Source: Trema orientale (Eukaryota > Streptophyta > Magnoliopsida > Rosales > Cannabaceae). Taken from it: DNA of 64,000 nucleotides. The notes beneath the pieces are model-generated. The model worked only from the letters and a program-made list of their open reading frames with translations. It had not been told where the DNA came from and did not search any database. A program made the position numbers and the translations under genes. Where the stretch lies: assembly GCA_002914845.1 (NCBI GenBank), contig JXTC01000024.1, positions 637,715-701,714 on the forward strand, written 5' to 3'. This document shows, piece after piece, positions 10,219-24,700 of this stretch; within the stretch, counting starts at the first letter, position 1; each line of letters starts with the position of its first letter.

Positions 10219-12838
10219 ATGGCTAGTAGCGCAGAAGCCTCATCAGTTAATAAGGTAGTAAGAGATAAGTACAGGTCTTTCTTAGATGATGAGAACACTG
10301 AGTGGAGACATGGTGCTCCTCCCACCTATGATAGTGTTAACCAGCTCTTTGAACAAGGCAGGACCAAGGTCTATATATATCTCTCTCCACACACATATAT
10401 ATATATATATATCACATAATATGATCAGATATTTCAATTTTATTTATTTCTTGCAGGAATGGCCAAAGGGATCCCTTGAAGAAATAGTACAAAATGCTGT
10501 AAAGTCATGGGAAATGGAGCTCTCCCACAAGACTCGCTTGCAAGATTTTAAGAGCATCAACCCTGAAAAGTTCAAGCTCTTTGTTAATGGTGCGTAAACC
10601 CTTTACTCTATTTAGTTTTGGAATACGGCAAACCATTTTAAAATATATATATATATACACATATATAGATTACAGATATAACCAACCATAGCACCTATAG
10701 ACCAAACAAAAGGGACCGAGAATCTGCTTCTCCGGAGTTCTTATAATTTGATCTGAATAATTCTCATTTTTCTTTTCGCAGATATCATTTTATTATTTGT
10801 AAAGAGTAAAGATATATCTTCTTTTTAGATAAGATAATAAATCTCCAATTTATGCCAATTTGACAAATAAGGGATATTCTTCTGCAAAATGACGTAGTTC
10901 CTATTCTATTCATACAACTCCAGATTTTTTTCCTTTTTACCAATTGAATGATATGATACACACTGACAACTATGAATCAGGGTAATTAATCTGTCACACT
11001 CAATAGTCCCTTCTATTAATTATCAGCGTAACAGGATTGATTTCTAAGTCTAAAACTGAAGATTATGATATATAATTGATAATATGAAGGCATTTACGAA
11101 AAATATAAATCAATTAAATATGAGATATGAATGCAATTTAACCACTACATATTTACCATATGTGGCTAATCATATTATTGCTTTATTATGTGGGTCCGTC
11201 TGAATTGTGCTAGTATTTCTAACGGTGATTCCTTTTCAATCACTCTCACAATAATTCTGAATAATAATTTGCCCCAAAATCAACAAATATGTGATTGGTT
11301 AATAATATTACTCTGTAGCTAGTCAATTTTCATAAACAACAGTGCAAATCCTAAGTGATATATTTTAGCTCATGGAACTAGCCTCAATTGGTCTAGCATA
11401 TTTGGGTGTTGGTCTAGCATATTTGGGAATATTTGTGTGTGTGAGAGGGAATGATTGGAATTCTAATTAGACTAAACTATGTATAAATTTCGTAATAAAT
11501 TTTTTTTAAAAAAAGTAACAAATTATATTTTGTTTACTAAAGATCAATTAACACATATATGTATATACCCTATAATTTTGTGTGACTGTGCTATGATTGA
11601 GTTACAGGAAGAGAAGGATTAACACCAGAAGAAACTCTGAAAGTCGGGAGCTACAATGCCCTGTTGAAGAACTCTCTCCCAAAAGAGTTTCAATATTACA
11701 AAGCAGAAGAAGAAAGTTTTGAATCGTCGCACGAAGTGTTTAAGTCAGCTTTCCCTAGAGGGTTTGCGTGGGAAGTGGTGCAAGTTTATTCAGGACCTCC
11801 TTTGATTGCCTTCAAATTCAGGCACTGGGGCCTCTTTGAGGGCCCTTTCAAAGGACATGCCCCTACAGGAGAGAGAGTTCAGTTCTATGGCCTTGCAACT
11901 CTCAAGGTTTGTTTCAATGCTTCCTCATTTGTTTATTTCATTCTTCTTTCGGATTTACGAAATGATATTCTACTGATAGTGAATGTTTTTACACCGTCAT
12001 AATTTTATCAGATTCCACCTTATTTACTTATTACTTCACTCTATTATAATTTTGATTCAATTTGACGCTCTTATAAGTTAGGACAACATTTTTTTTTTCT
12101 TTTGACATTATATTTTATTTTAAAATATGATGTCATAGCTACTTTTAAAAACAAGAGAAATAGAAATGGGTCTAAACTGCAAAAGACGATTTTACACGTT
12201 AACTCGTAGACGAAGAATATAAAAAGAAAAATATGGGTGATACGAATCCATATTATAGATAAAATATTATGGAGAGAACACACAGCTAGGAGTTGGCCAT
12301 TCTGGGTTTAAAAGAGATTATGAATCAATCACCTGTGATGTCAAAACTTTTGTCCAGTACCAATTATTTATTTAATGTACGTGTTCTTTGAAAATACAAT
12401 TCAACACTATAGAGAAATAATTGAGCATAATCACTTAAATGAGTTTGTTCCTTATAATTATTGCAAAACTTTGATGTCTTATTTTATTCTTCTATTTTAT
12501 TTATTTATTTATTTCTTGGCGAAGGCATGTCTTTGCTCCAATTTCAAACAAATGGATCACTTAATTCACATTAACAATATTATTGACTTTTTTCCCCAAA
12601 GGAAAACTTATGTTAGTAGTTGCATCATCAATGTCTTGAATTTTGTGATGATGATTGATACGTGCGACACAACATATAGGTTGATGATTCACTGAAGGTA
12701 GAGGATGTGGAGGTCTACTACGACCCAGCAGAGCTATTTGCAGGGTTTTTGAAAGGGGCACCCATTTCAGACTCTCAGACTGCTCAGGATTCGGAAGCAA
12801 AACTTGCCTGCCCTTTTTCCCAATTGAATGTTAAATAA
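10219..12838 (+). CDS. pathogen-related protein (NTF2-like/SnoaL-like fold), 4 exons, 246 aa
   Basis: Exons: 10219-10368, 10457-10589, 11608-11906, 12680-12838. All introns are GT-AG and the phases join exactly. The product starts MASSAEASSVNKVVRDKYRS and contains the conserved family blocks WRHGAPPTYDSVNQLFE, EWPKGSLEE, VQNAVKSWEMELSHKT, GSYNALLKNSLPKEF, FPRGFAWEVVQVYSGPP and FEGPFKGHAPTGE, then VYYDPAELFAGFLKG near the C-terminus. This matches the plant 'pathogen-related protein' family, first described as infection-induced in barley; the biochemical role is unknown. No signal peptide or membrane segment is seen, so a soluble cytosolic location is likely. The gene is convergent with APC6 (594 bases between stops). 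Induction by pathogen is inferred only from the family name. Confidence 0.92.
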
Positions 12839-13431
12839 AGACTCACATCATTCGATTGCTTTTACCTACTCCATCTTTCATCATCTTTTTGGTGTTTGTC
12901 AGTCTTCACAGAAATAATAATGACAATTATAAATAAGTAAAACAGTAGCTCATCATCTAAATTTCTATTCAAAACTAGAGATTTTGTACAAACCTGAGGT
13001 ATAGCGAGTAGCGATGGTTCTTCCATTCAAAACTATTTTTTCTCACCTTAAATTATAAGGCCAGTTGAATTTTTATACTAGAAAAAACTTCGCTGTTTTG
13101 ACCGGTAAAAGGAAAATAAGGCACTCTTCTAAATGGATTTAATGTTAGTTGTAGCACACTCGTACTAGTTAATAGTTAATTTGGGGTCATGTGGGGTCAT
13201 ATGCAACCACAGCATGATTGAGATCGGTACTCAATTATAATGCCTTCTGAAGTTGAGTAAATGGTCAAGGTTACAGGGATCGGACAAATTAGAACAAAAT
13301 TACAACAAATATAGACCGAGTAACTTTAAATTGACACAAGAATTACATTCAAGATCCATAACCATGCTGAGAGATTATGGCAATAATTACATATAATATA
13401 AAATATAATTAACAAAATTATACCAGCACCG
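12839..13431. other. convergent intergenic region
   Basis: Holds the 3' UTRs of the two converging genes (an AATAA-type signal overlaps the stop at 12834-12838 for the plus gene). No further gene or repeat is seen. Confidence 0.5.
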
Positions 13432-16400
13432 CTAGAGGTAAACCTCATTTCGTCGAAATTCAACCTTAGGGTCCACACCGCAACGGCATTCATCTACTAG
13501 AGCCAAACTCAACATTTCGGTGCAGAACTGATCATCCGGTTTTAGCCATAAAGCCTGAATGGGGAAAACAATTAAGCAGATTTATTCCGGTGAACCAAAA
13601 CCCCCAAATTACAGAACTAAGAATTACAGAAAAATGAGAACAGAGCCAGTTTTAATAATTATTTTCATCAGATACATACAACTGAAGTAAACTATCTAAA
13701 ATAAAACTATGCTAAGCACTTAAGTTGTATTTGGGCATGAGGGCATTCCATGCAATTTAAAATAATAGAAGTACATGATCTCAAATCAAAGCATGCATCA
13801 AACCAGAAGATATTCCAAGCATCAAAATAATGCAATGAAATTTATTTTAGGTAATATGGGATCAGACACTCAATTTTGCAGTGCCATTTATGTGATGTCA
13901 CCAAATTTTCTTTTGCTTCATTTGAAATTCAGTGGTTCAAGTTCAAATAAATCACAATGCCGTGAAAATTTTCCAAAGAATTCCAAAAATTGCCCTCAGT
14001 AGACACCAATAAACAGAGACTGAGTCATCATGACCTACACTGAAGGGCTGTAGAAATACAATTATAATACTTACTTTGTGATAGTATGTAATTGCCGCAG
14101 TAAAGTTATCCTGTATGATGAGAAAAATAAGAGACAACATTAATATGCACTGATCATCACATATCAAAATATATAAATAAACAAACAAAAAAAGAGGCAG
14201 AAAATATGAACCAAGTTCCAATATATTTCTTCTTTTCAAGAGTCATTTTCAAGCAAGACTACATATATTAGTAATTTTTTGTCTTAAAAGTTGATCTGTC
14301 ATTGGTAAATACTTCTTATAGCCATGATTATGTTGTGGTTTTTGGTTGTCTTGTCCAGTTATTATATCTGGAAAATCAGGTCAACAAAGTTTGCAACTTC
14401 AGGGAATCTTACAAGTTCCATAATTGTATAGACATTTAGTGTGTTTCTTAATTCAACAACAACAGCAACTTGCCAAAAAGGAGAACACGCACACACAAAC
14501 TAGGAAAATAGTATCTGGAAATGTTTACGAGAATTACAGTGTGTTTGGTAAGAGAGGGAACTGGAAGGAGAGGCCTACGAGATTTAGTGGGTGGATCTTG
14601 ATATATATGGTTTTTTGATAAGAAAGATTATTAGAGGGAATGGATTTCAAATCACTAATTAAACCACCCGATGTATCCTTCAAAGAGTGGAAGGATTATT
14701 TGAGGGGGATAGATCAGAGTCTAAAGAAATGAACTAAAAATTATTATATGACCAGAAACAAAGTCACAGGACAATACACATTAACTAGTTCTGGATAAAT
14801 TGTAGTTGTTCCTTTCCTCTTTGATTTGTGTACCAAACAAGGGAGGTGATTTTTTTTTTCTCTCTCATACCAATGACAATAACAGAGGGGTCCTTCCCTT
14901 CCTCTCCACTTTCCTCAGCTAGGTTAGATATCTTTCTCTCCTTCCAAACAAAGCCTCCAGTTTTACCTTTTAACTTAATGTATCATTATATTCTCCAAGA
15001 AGACTACAGCAGGGTACCTCTTAATCTGAATTTGTTTTCAGGAAATTCTTCTAGGACAGTAAAATGCGGGAAAAATGAAGGTCAAAAGGCCNNNNNNNNN
15101 NNNNNNNNNNNNNNNNNNNNNAAAGAAAATTTCCACATACCTGCAAATGATAGGTGTATGCAAGACCTGCATAAGTGCTCACACTTTTTGTTGATAATGC
15201 AAGTGCTTTTTCATAGTATGAAATTGCTTCTTCGTATAGCCTGAGACACACAGGGTTTATTGTTAGATAAAATTTTCTTCTAAAGGAGAGCCAAGAGCAT
15301 TTATATAAGGCAATTTTGAGTCCAGTGAAATGAAATTTAAGAACTTAAATCCATAAATTGAAGAATAATTATATCCATTAAACATATAAGTGTGCATCAA
15401 AAACACCATTTGCAGAAGATGAATACTTCACAATTGACATCCATGTATAGAAACATCCTATCATAGGCTCTAAATCCCATAGGGGAAAAAAGAGTCAAGT
15501 TTCAGCTCTCCCGTAAGTGCAAGGCAAATATAAAGCTTCTAAGACCATTCATTTCAGAATAAGGAAAAAAATGTCCATATCAGAATCTTTCCTACCATCA
15601 ATACAATGTCATTTTTATAAAACAGTACAAGAACAGTTGGAACCACCTAAACTACCTAAATGCAGAAATGACTTAATCTTATATAAAAGATCAATTCACA
15701 TCCATCTAGTCAAGCAATATTTTATCTAAAATATGCTAAAGAAAGGTATCCTTGAGTATTCAGATGATTACAGTACAATACACTGGAAGTGCAGAATAAT
15801 AACTAATCACATACTTCAATTTTCTGCAAGCATGAGCAAGATTAATGACAGTCGGTTCCCACATTTCACTTAAAGGGGAAGGAATATGAGCCAAAGTTTT
15901 CTCAAACCACCGAACAGATTTATTATACCTGGATCAAAAGCAAACATTTTCCAATTAAAACCACAGAACCAAGTATGAATCATACACATGATACAAAAGA
16001 GTATATAAAAAATTGCCCAACTAAAACAAAAGTGGAAAGACATTAAGACAAGTGAGGAGGAAAAGGCAAAAATCACTTGCATAAAATAGTGTACTTGTTG
16101 AAATTCCATATTATTTAAAACATAATATGTAAAAATTGATGATGAAAACTTCCTTTATTCTAATAAACATTGAAATTTCAACTCCCACAAGTCAAAGAAG
16201 ACTCTACAGCAGGTCAAACATGGCTCTTTCTCGCAGTTCTCCACAACGCTTTCACTTGTACAATTAAAATCATATTATGTTGATGAAAATAAAATTTGTG
16301 GATGGAAAAAGGTAAACAAAGAACTTGTTTACCTTTAGCAACTTAAATGTGTGTTTTTTTCACCACTAAAATCCCTTGAAATTTAATAAATTAAATATCT

Positions 16401-18709
16401 CGAGGAACACATTTTAGAAGCAGTTATTAATAAGGGCCAAATGCTGGGCATCGCTAAATGTATCATTTTTCGTTTTTAATATTTCTGTTTCCTTAATTGC
16501 TTTAACAAACAAACAAGCTTACCCAGTTATTATTCGTACTATTCAATTTTATAGAGCTAAAGACACCATTCATGAAGGGAAACCTTAACAAAGTTTCTAA
16601 GAAACTTCAGAAAACCAATTTCTAGAAGTTACTCAGAAGCTCTCAGAAATTCTCATCTATAACTACCCTTGCGTTATCATCACAAATTTACGGTAACTTT
16701 TTCAGAAGCCACATTATTAAGATAAAGAACATTAGAAAATACATCCGGGGTGACATATTCCATCGGATCAATGCACTTACTCCTTCATATGATATGCAAC
16801 AACTCCTAATTCATTATATACAAGTGGATCTGATGGGCAAATACTCTTAGCCTGCATAAAAAACTGGGACAAACAAGTTTGTCAATAAACATTGCTAAAT
16901 ATGAAACGAATATTGCTGTACCCATGTACAAGGAAAGTGGGACAATAACATTTATAAAACCAGGGTACCAAATAGAAGAAATAGGTTACTTAATATAGCA
17001 TAGGATAGGTTACCATCCTATTACTTAGGATGTCTTATTTGCATAAATTAGTCCTTCATATTATGTTAGCATTATAAGCTTCCTAGTTGCTGCCTATCTA
17101 TAAAAAAATTTACCGAAACTCATGCAATAGTATCTTCAACAAATAATCCATCAAAATTTTGTAGTCTATTTCAGTTTCTCACAAAAACTAAGTCCACAAA
17201 TGACAATTTAGACGTGTTTAAGAGACAATATGGACCTGCTCTGCAAGTTTAAAACTGCGGGTTCGCATGTACTCCATCCCAATGTACAGAGTTGGTAAAT
17301 GGCACCTGGAATAAGAGAACATCAAGATTCAACCTGTAAAAGGCAATTCATAAATAATAAGAGAAGTTCCACTTAGCATCGTCTAAGAGAATAGTTAGTA
17401 ATCAGGTGCTATGCATATTTTTTGTCATGATTATTGACATAAATTCAACTACTATTTTATTTAAATTGTATTGCTATAGCCAAGGGTAAAGGTAATCTAG
17501 TGGTTATACTAAGGCACTAAAAGTTTAAAAAGTGAGTGCACATAGATTAACTCAAGAAAACTCAAATTATATAGAACGAAAAAGGCATTATAGTAAAAAA
17601 TACATACAAACTCTGCTAGGCTCAAGCAAACATGGTACACTTAATTTAATACATAAGTTTAGGAACAGTTCCCTCAACTCAAACCTGAAAAAGGGAACCA
17701 ACATCAGAAAAGATTAAAAGAAAATAAAAACACCTCTTTTTTATATACCCAAGTGGGAGGAACAAATTTAGGAGTTGACTGGTTGATTGGTTTCTTCTCT
17801 ACATAGAAATTTAGGAGTTGACTGGTTTCCTCTCTATTAAGAGACCAACAATACAATGCAGAAATTACCCTGGAAAGAGACGAGCAGCAGTGCGATAAGC
17901 CGACATTGCTTGGTCACCCTCTTCTAGAGCAGCAAAAGCATTACCATAACCTATCCAAGCAGGAGGAAAGGTTCCATCTAGACTGGTAGCCTTACTGTTG
18001 CATAGAGCCAAAAGAAATCAATGACTACAGTTGATACATGAGAGAACTGAAAATTAAATAAACTAACACAAGTAAAAGAAAAAGATTTCGTAAGCTTGAA
18101 CTTATATTACTGGACATATGCAATACCTTCAAATTGCATGACTTTCTTTATTTATTTTTTTTTTGTCTTTTGGTTCTTTTATAAGAAGCACTAAGTGCCA
18201 CTTGAATAGTCTAATGAATAAAATTGTTTATATATCAATTTAGCATGATTGTGATAGAACCCAGTACTGATATTGAAGTAATTTTTATTAGAAATTAGAG
18301 CTGAAGCTCAAATACAGTAAAAGATACCCAGGAGTTCGAGAGCCTGGTTCTCTCCCTAGAGCAAAACGCTCACAACAAACTCAGTAATTGCCTGCCCCAT
18401 CTCCCTCTCAATCTCACCTCTATATTCCCTCACTCGGTACCACATTCTAGAAGAGAATCGGTATCCTAATCTAACTAACAACTTGCCTGGCATAATCTTT
18501 ACTAACAGAATTCCTAACAAACCCCTTAGCCTAACCAACTAAGCATTCCTCTAGGCATGCCCTTGCTGAATCCTATCAGATCGCCCCAAAAGAAGGCTAA
18601 CCAAATATAAGGGCAGAAAATACTCACATTCAGGCAGAAGACAAATAAAAGATCTTGGTAGACCTACCATACTGTGTAATACATGGTGGCAAAAATATTC
18701 CCAAATTCT

Positions 18710-18740
<31 letters not shown>

Positions 18741-21700
18741 CCCTTTTTTTTTTTTTTTTTTTTTTGCATTGGACCGCCTTTTGGTAATTAGATGCTGACC
18801 CTCTAATAGTTCAAAAAGGAAAATGAAATGACATTTTTAAATTACTTAGTCACTTAGATTCACTTCCATAAGAAGTTGTCTGAATTAGATTTCTGCATTT
18901 TGGTCATTGACAACCAAAGAGTTAGTATCTGACTTCCGTAAAGGAGACGTGCAAAATACTTAAAATCTAAGGATGTTTTTCTCATAATGCATTACACGGG
19001 AAGTTTTTGTAATCTATCCCGTATTAGAAGGGTCCATGAAAAGACATTCAGGTTAAATAGAATGATGAAACCCAGTAAAGTGCAATGCTTTCTGTAGATT
19101 TATCCATATTTTTTATTTCCTTGTTTATAAGATTCTATTTTTTATTCCTAGAATATTGTGTGATCTATAGAGATTAGGTTTTATTATTCAGATTTCTGTT
19201 ACTGATTTATTGCCTATAGTCAAGGGATTTGAATAGCAGACCTGTTGCTATCTATCCTATTTATTTCCTTCTCTACCTACGTTGAAAATAAGAAGAACAA
19301 TTCAGAATTCTTCTCTTCATATCAAACTTCATGGTATCAGAGATTTTCTGAACCTGGACCTTCGTAATGACCAAATACGGGATGGCAACCGATAAACAAA
19401 CCGAAGGAAGTTCGGAGGTAACCTCAAGCCCTGATGTCTCAACACCAATTTCTATGGGGGGAACGGATAATTTAGCAACACCCATCACAGTACACAAACT
19501 CAATGGAGATAATTTTCTCCAATGGTCTCAATCTGTCCTTATGTTCATCAGCGACAAAGACAAAGACGATTATCTCATTGGTGCAGCAGCAGCTCCAAAA
19601 ATAAATGATCCAACCTACAGAAAATGGAAAACTGAAAATAACATGGTCATGTCATGGCTGATCAACTCCATGAACACTGACATAGGCGAGGACTTCATGT
19701 TCTATACCACTGCAAAGGACATCTGGGAAGCAGTCAAAGTCTCCTACTCCGACAAAGAAAATACTTCAGTAGTCTTTGAGATCAAGGGAAAGCTACATGA
19801 TCTGAGACAGGGGGATCTATCCATGCAGCAATACTACAACACACTTACTCGATACTGGCAGCAACTTGATATCCTGGAATCCACTGAATGGGACTGTCCA
19901 GGAGACAACGCTAGATATCGGAAGATTGTTGAAAAAGAAAGGATTTACAAGTTCTTGCTGGGGCTAAATGGGAATCTAGATGAAGTAAGGGGCCGCATAA
20001 TGAGTCAACGACCAATGCCGAGTATTCGAGAAACATTCTCTGAAGTGAGGCGAGAGGCAACTCGAAAAAAGGTCATGATGGGCACTCCAACAACAATCAA
20101 TTCTCCAGCAGCCGAGAATTCTGCTCTTGCAGTCAGAGGACTTAATCCACAAAACCATGACAATCGAATTCGAAAAGAACTCCCATGGTGCGATCATTGT
20201 CGCAAACCCGGACATACAAAAGACAAGTGCTGGGAAATTCATAGCAAACCTGCAGATTAGAAACCAGCCCGATTCCAGAACCGGAGAGAACTTCGAAGCA
20301 ACATCGCTACTGCAGATGACAAACCCGACAACACTGCATTTAGCAGGGAACAATTGGAAATTTTGCAAAAGATGTTTGGACAACTTCAATCATCTGTAGT
20401 CAGTTCTGGTACTGTTGCACAAAAAGGTAACTTTTTAAAAGCATTGAATGCTAATTGTGAAAGAACAAGTACATGGGTTGTCGATTCAGGTGCTTCCGAC
20501 CATATGACAGGAGATAAGACCTTATTCCACTCATCTAACTCAAGTAATGGAAATGTTTTTGTTAGAATAACAGATGGTACCCTTTCTCAAGTTGCTGGAA
20601 CAGGTTCCATTGTAATTTCCAAGGATATTGTGTTGAAATCTGTTCTCTTTGTGCCAAAATAAAGCTATAACTTGTTGTCTGTTAGCAAGATCACTAGAGA
20701 TATGAATTGTGTTGCTAAATTCTTCAATACATGTTGTGTTTTTCAGGATTTGAGTTCGGCAATGACGATTGGCAATGCTGAAGAGTGCTCAGGACTCTAT
20801 ATTCTCAAAGGTCAAAGCTATCCTGCTAAACAAGCTCAAAATGCTAATTGTGTTTCTTTAGAGTCATATAGGGTTGAGGATTCTCTATCTGTTTCTGGTC
20901 TGAATAAAGATGATAGTGCAATCATGTTATGGCACTATAGACTAGGTCATCCAAATTTCATGTATTTGGAAAAGTTATTTCCTGAACTGTTTCGAAATAA
21001 AAAGTCAAAATTTTTCCAATGTGAAATTTGTCAATTGTCAAAACATATTAGAAACAGTTATACCATTCAACTCTATATTGCCTCACGTCCATTTACCATG
21101 ATCCATAGTGACATTTGGGGACCCTCTTGTGTTAATAATATCACTGGTGCTAGGTGGTTTGTGACATTCATTGATAATCATACCAGAATAACTTGGGTGT
21201 TTCTCATGAAAGAAAAGTCAGAAGTTAGCTCAATTTTTCAAAAGTTCCACTCCATGGTAACTACTCAATTCCAAACAAAAATCCAAGTGTTGAGAACTGA
21301 CAATGCCAAAGATTACTATAATTCTATTTTGGGGGGTTACTTAGAAAAACATGGGATAATTCACCAAAGTTCAAGTGTAGATACACCCCAACAAAATGGC
21401 ATAGCAGAAAGAAAAAATAGACACCTTCTTGAAGTTGCCAGGTCTATAATGTTCACAACAAATGTTCCTAAACACTTCTGGGGTGAAGCCGTTCTCACAG
21501 CCACTTATCTCATCAATTGAATGCCTTCATGTGTTCTCCAGTTCAAAACTCCATATGATGTTCTTGGTAAAACTTTCCCTTATTCTCAGCTATTATCTAC
21601 AATTCCATTTCGAATCTTTGGTTGTTCAGCATTTGTTCATGTCTATTCTCGCAACCGAAGTAAACTTGATCCAAAAGCCACAAAGTGCATTTTTTTGGGA

Positions 21701-24700
21701 TACTCATCAAACCACAAAGGGTATAAGTGCTATTCTCCAATCACTAGGAAGTTTTATCATACCATGGATGTTACCTTCTTTGAGAATCAATCCTACTATT
21801 CCAAAACACATATTCAGGGGGAGAATGAAACAAATGAATATCAGTTTTGTATAGAAACTCAGAACACGATCATCCCAAATCTTCCTACAAACTCCACCTA
21901 CCAGTCTATTCCTGTGTCTGATGAGTCTACTTCTGAACCTACCCATTCATCTGAAACTCCTCAATCTGAGTCACAACCAAAAGCACCTGAACCAAACACA
22001 CAACAAGCAGTGAACCAAGAGCTGCGTGTTTATACTAGGAGGCCACGGACTCAAGAGAATATAAAAGCCTATGCACAACCTGAGCAGAACCAAGAGTTGG
22101 AACCGAGACTTGAATCATCTGAAACGCAACCAGGTAGCGCAACTGATTCCCATGTTACTAATGATGATACTAGTGATGATTTGCATTTGCCTATTGCCAT
22201 AAGGAAAGGAGTAAGATCATGTACCACTAGACATCCTATAGCTAACTTTGTCTCTTATGCAAAGCTGTCTCCTAGCTATCGAACATTTGTATCAGCTATA
22301 TCTTCTGTCGAAATTCCTAAAAGTTTTCATGAGGCTGCACAAAAACCTGAGTGGAGAATAGCCATTAATGAAGAGATCTCAGCACTAAAGAAGAATGGTA
22401 CGTGGGAACTTACAAATCTACCACCCGGAAAGCAACCAGTGGCATGCAAATGGATTTTCACAGTTAAACACAAGGCTGATGGGAGTATAGAGAGACACAA
22501 GGCCCGGCTTGTTGCAAAAGGATTTACACAAACCTATGGTATTGACTACTTAGAAACTTTTGCCCCAGTTGCTAAGTTAAATACAGTTCGTGTACTAATC
22601 TCCATTGCAGTAAATTTGAATTGGCAATTAAACCAACTTGATGTCAAAAATGCCTTCCTCAATGGCGAGCTTGAAGAGGAAGTTTAAATGGAGATTCCAC
22701 AAGGCCTTGAGGGACCAGACACAAGAAACAAGGTTTGTAAGCTCAGGAAGTCATTGTATGGATTAAAACAATCCGCTCGAGCTTGGTTTGACAGATTTAC
22801 CAAGGTAGTAAAGAGACAAAGATATTCACAAGGTCAATCTAATCATACATTATTTTTTAAGCATTCATCAGATTCAAGAATTGCTGTTTTAATAGTATAT
22901 GTAGATGATATCATCCTAACAGGAGACTATCAGGAAGAAATGATGAACCTTAAAAAGTTTCTGGCTACAGAATTTGAAATCAAGGACCTAGGAAGTCTCA
23001 AGTACTTCTTGGGTATGGAGGTCGCTCGATCAAGTCAGGGAATTATGTCTCAGCGAAAATATACTCTAGACTTACTAAGAGAAATAGGTATGCTAGGGTG
23101 TAAACCTGCAGATACTCCAAGGACCCAATCAACAAGATAGGCCAGAGAGAAGGGAAAACACCAGTTGACAAAGGGAGATATCAAAGGTTGGTAGGGAGAC
23201 TAATCTATCTTTCTCATACTCGTCCTGATATTAGTTTCTCTGTAAGTACTGTAAGTCAGTTCATGAATGACCCTTGCGAAGAACACCTTGATGTTGTTTA
23301 CCGTATTCTCAAATATCTTAAGATTATACCAGGAAAGGGACTGTTTTTCAAGAAAACTTTTGACAAGAGCATCGAATTATATTCAGATGCTGACTGGGCA
23401 GGTTCTATCACGGACCGTCGGTCAACTTCCGGGTATTGTACATATGTTTGGGGCAATTTGGTCACTTGGAGAAGTAAAAAGCAAGCTGTTGTAGCTAGAA
23501 GCAGTGCAGAGGCAGAATTTCGAGCTTTGGCACATGGGGTTTGTGAAGGAATATGGCTGAGACGCATTCTTGAAGAATTAAAAATGCTTTTTCAAGAACC
23601 TATGAAGATGTTTTGTGATAACATGGCTGCAATCAGCATAGCAAGAAATCCGGTTCATCATGATCGAACCAAACACGTTGAGATTGATAGGCACTTCATC
23701 AAGGAAAAAGTAGAAGAAGGTGCCATTCAGTTAGTTTACATTCCCACTAGTCAACAACCAGCAGATATACTCACAAAGGCATTAACAAGGAAAAGCAAAA
23801 GCTTTGAAGAGATGAATTCCAAGCTGGGAATAACTGATATTTACTCCCCAGCTTGAGGGGGTGTGTAGATTTATCCATATTTTTTATTTCCTTGTTTATA
23901 GGATTCTGTTTTTTATTCCTAGAATATTGGGTGATCTATAGAGATTAGGTTTTATTATTCAGATTTCTGTTACTGATTTATTGCCTATAGTCAAGGGATT
24001 TGAATAGCAGACCTGTTGCTATCTATCCTATTTATTTCTTTCTCTACCTATGTTGAAAATAAGAAGAACAATTCAGAATTCTTCTCTTCATATCAAACTT
24101 CACTTTCAAAATCAAGAACCAGACTCCCAATATTCCTCAAATTCAGGAGACCGAGATCAGGCAATGAGGACCAATTATCAGGATTACAAAGGTGAAGTAA
24201 AAACAAATGGAGAAAATGCCAAAATCAAATTACTCAGGTGAACAACATGTAATGTCAGTACAGTAAATGCAGCAAAACCAACTAAAGTACAATGTCTATA
24301 CTTGGCAGAGGTGTGCACATCTCAAAGGTGACAAGATTGACAATGAAGTACCTGAAATAACTGCGTGATTGGACATATTTCTTGATACAATAGTAATAGC
24401 AACCAACAGCAAACCAGGACAAAGCCCTGAAACGAGAAGTAATCAACAAGTTGCACTGCAGAACATGAGCATCTAAAACGGCACTTGCAAAAGAAAATAA
24501 AAAATTTAGCTTTTTAACAGGTACTTTAACAACATAATCATATCAAACGAGATACATGGCTAATGTTCCTCTCCCAAGAGGAGGGGTCCTAGACAAAAAC
24601 GACCAAAGCATTACAACGTTTTCCTTTTCCTTTACAAGCTTACGCACAACCACTTTTATATGCTTGAATTTCTTCATAAAAGTAGACTTTGTTCACAGTG

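Larger units (their letters stand above)
19093..24102 (+). mobile_element. Ty1/copia LTR retrotransposon in APC6 intron 9 (antisense to host gene)
   Basis: LTRs of 239 bp at 19093-19331 and 23864-24102, both TG...CA; 5-bp target duplication CTTTC at 19088-19092 and 24103-24107; primer site TGGTATCAGAG abutting the 5' LTR; polypurine tract GAGGGGG before the 3' LTR. The domain order protease-integrase-RT-RNase H places it in Ty1/copia. Counting by eye, the LTRs differ at five sites (about 2 percent), so insertion is fairly recent. The body is broken by four nonsense codons and one frameshift, hence non-autonomous. Confidence 0.95.

Noticed and set aside
19976..20399. Minus frame 137 codons and plus frame 20127-20399
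   Set aside because: Shadows of the copia gag frame, which is continuous across 20258 with only a nonsense codon.
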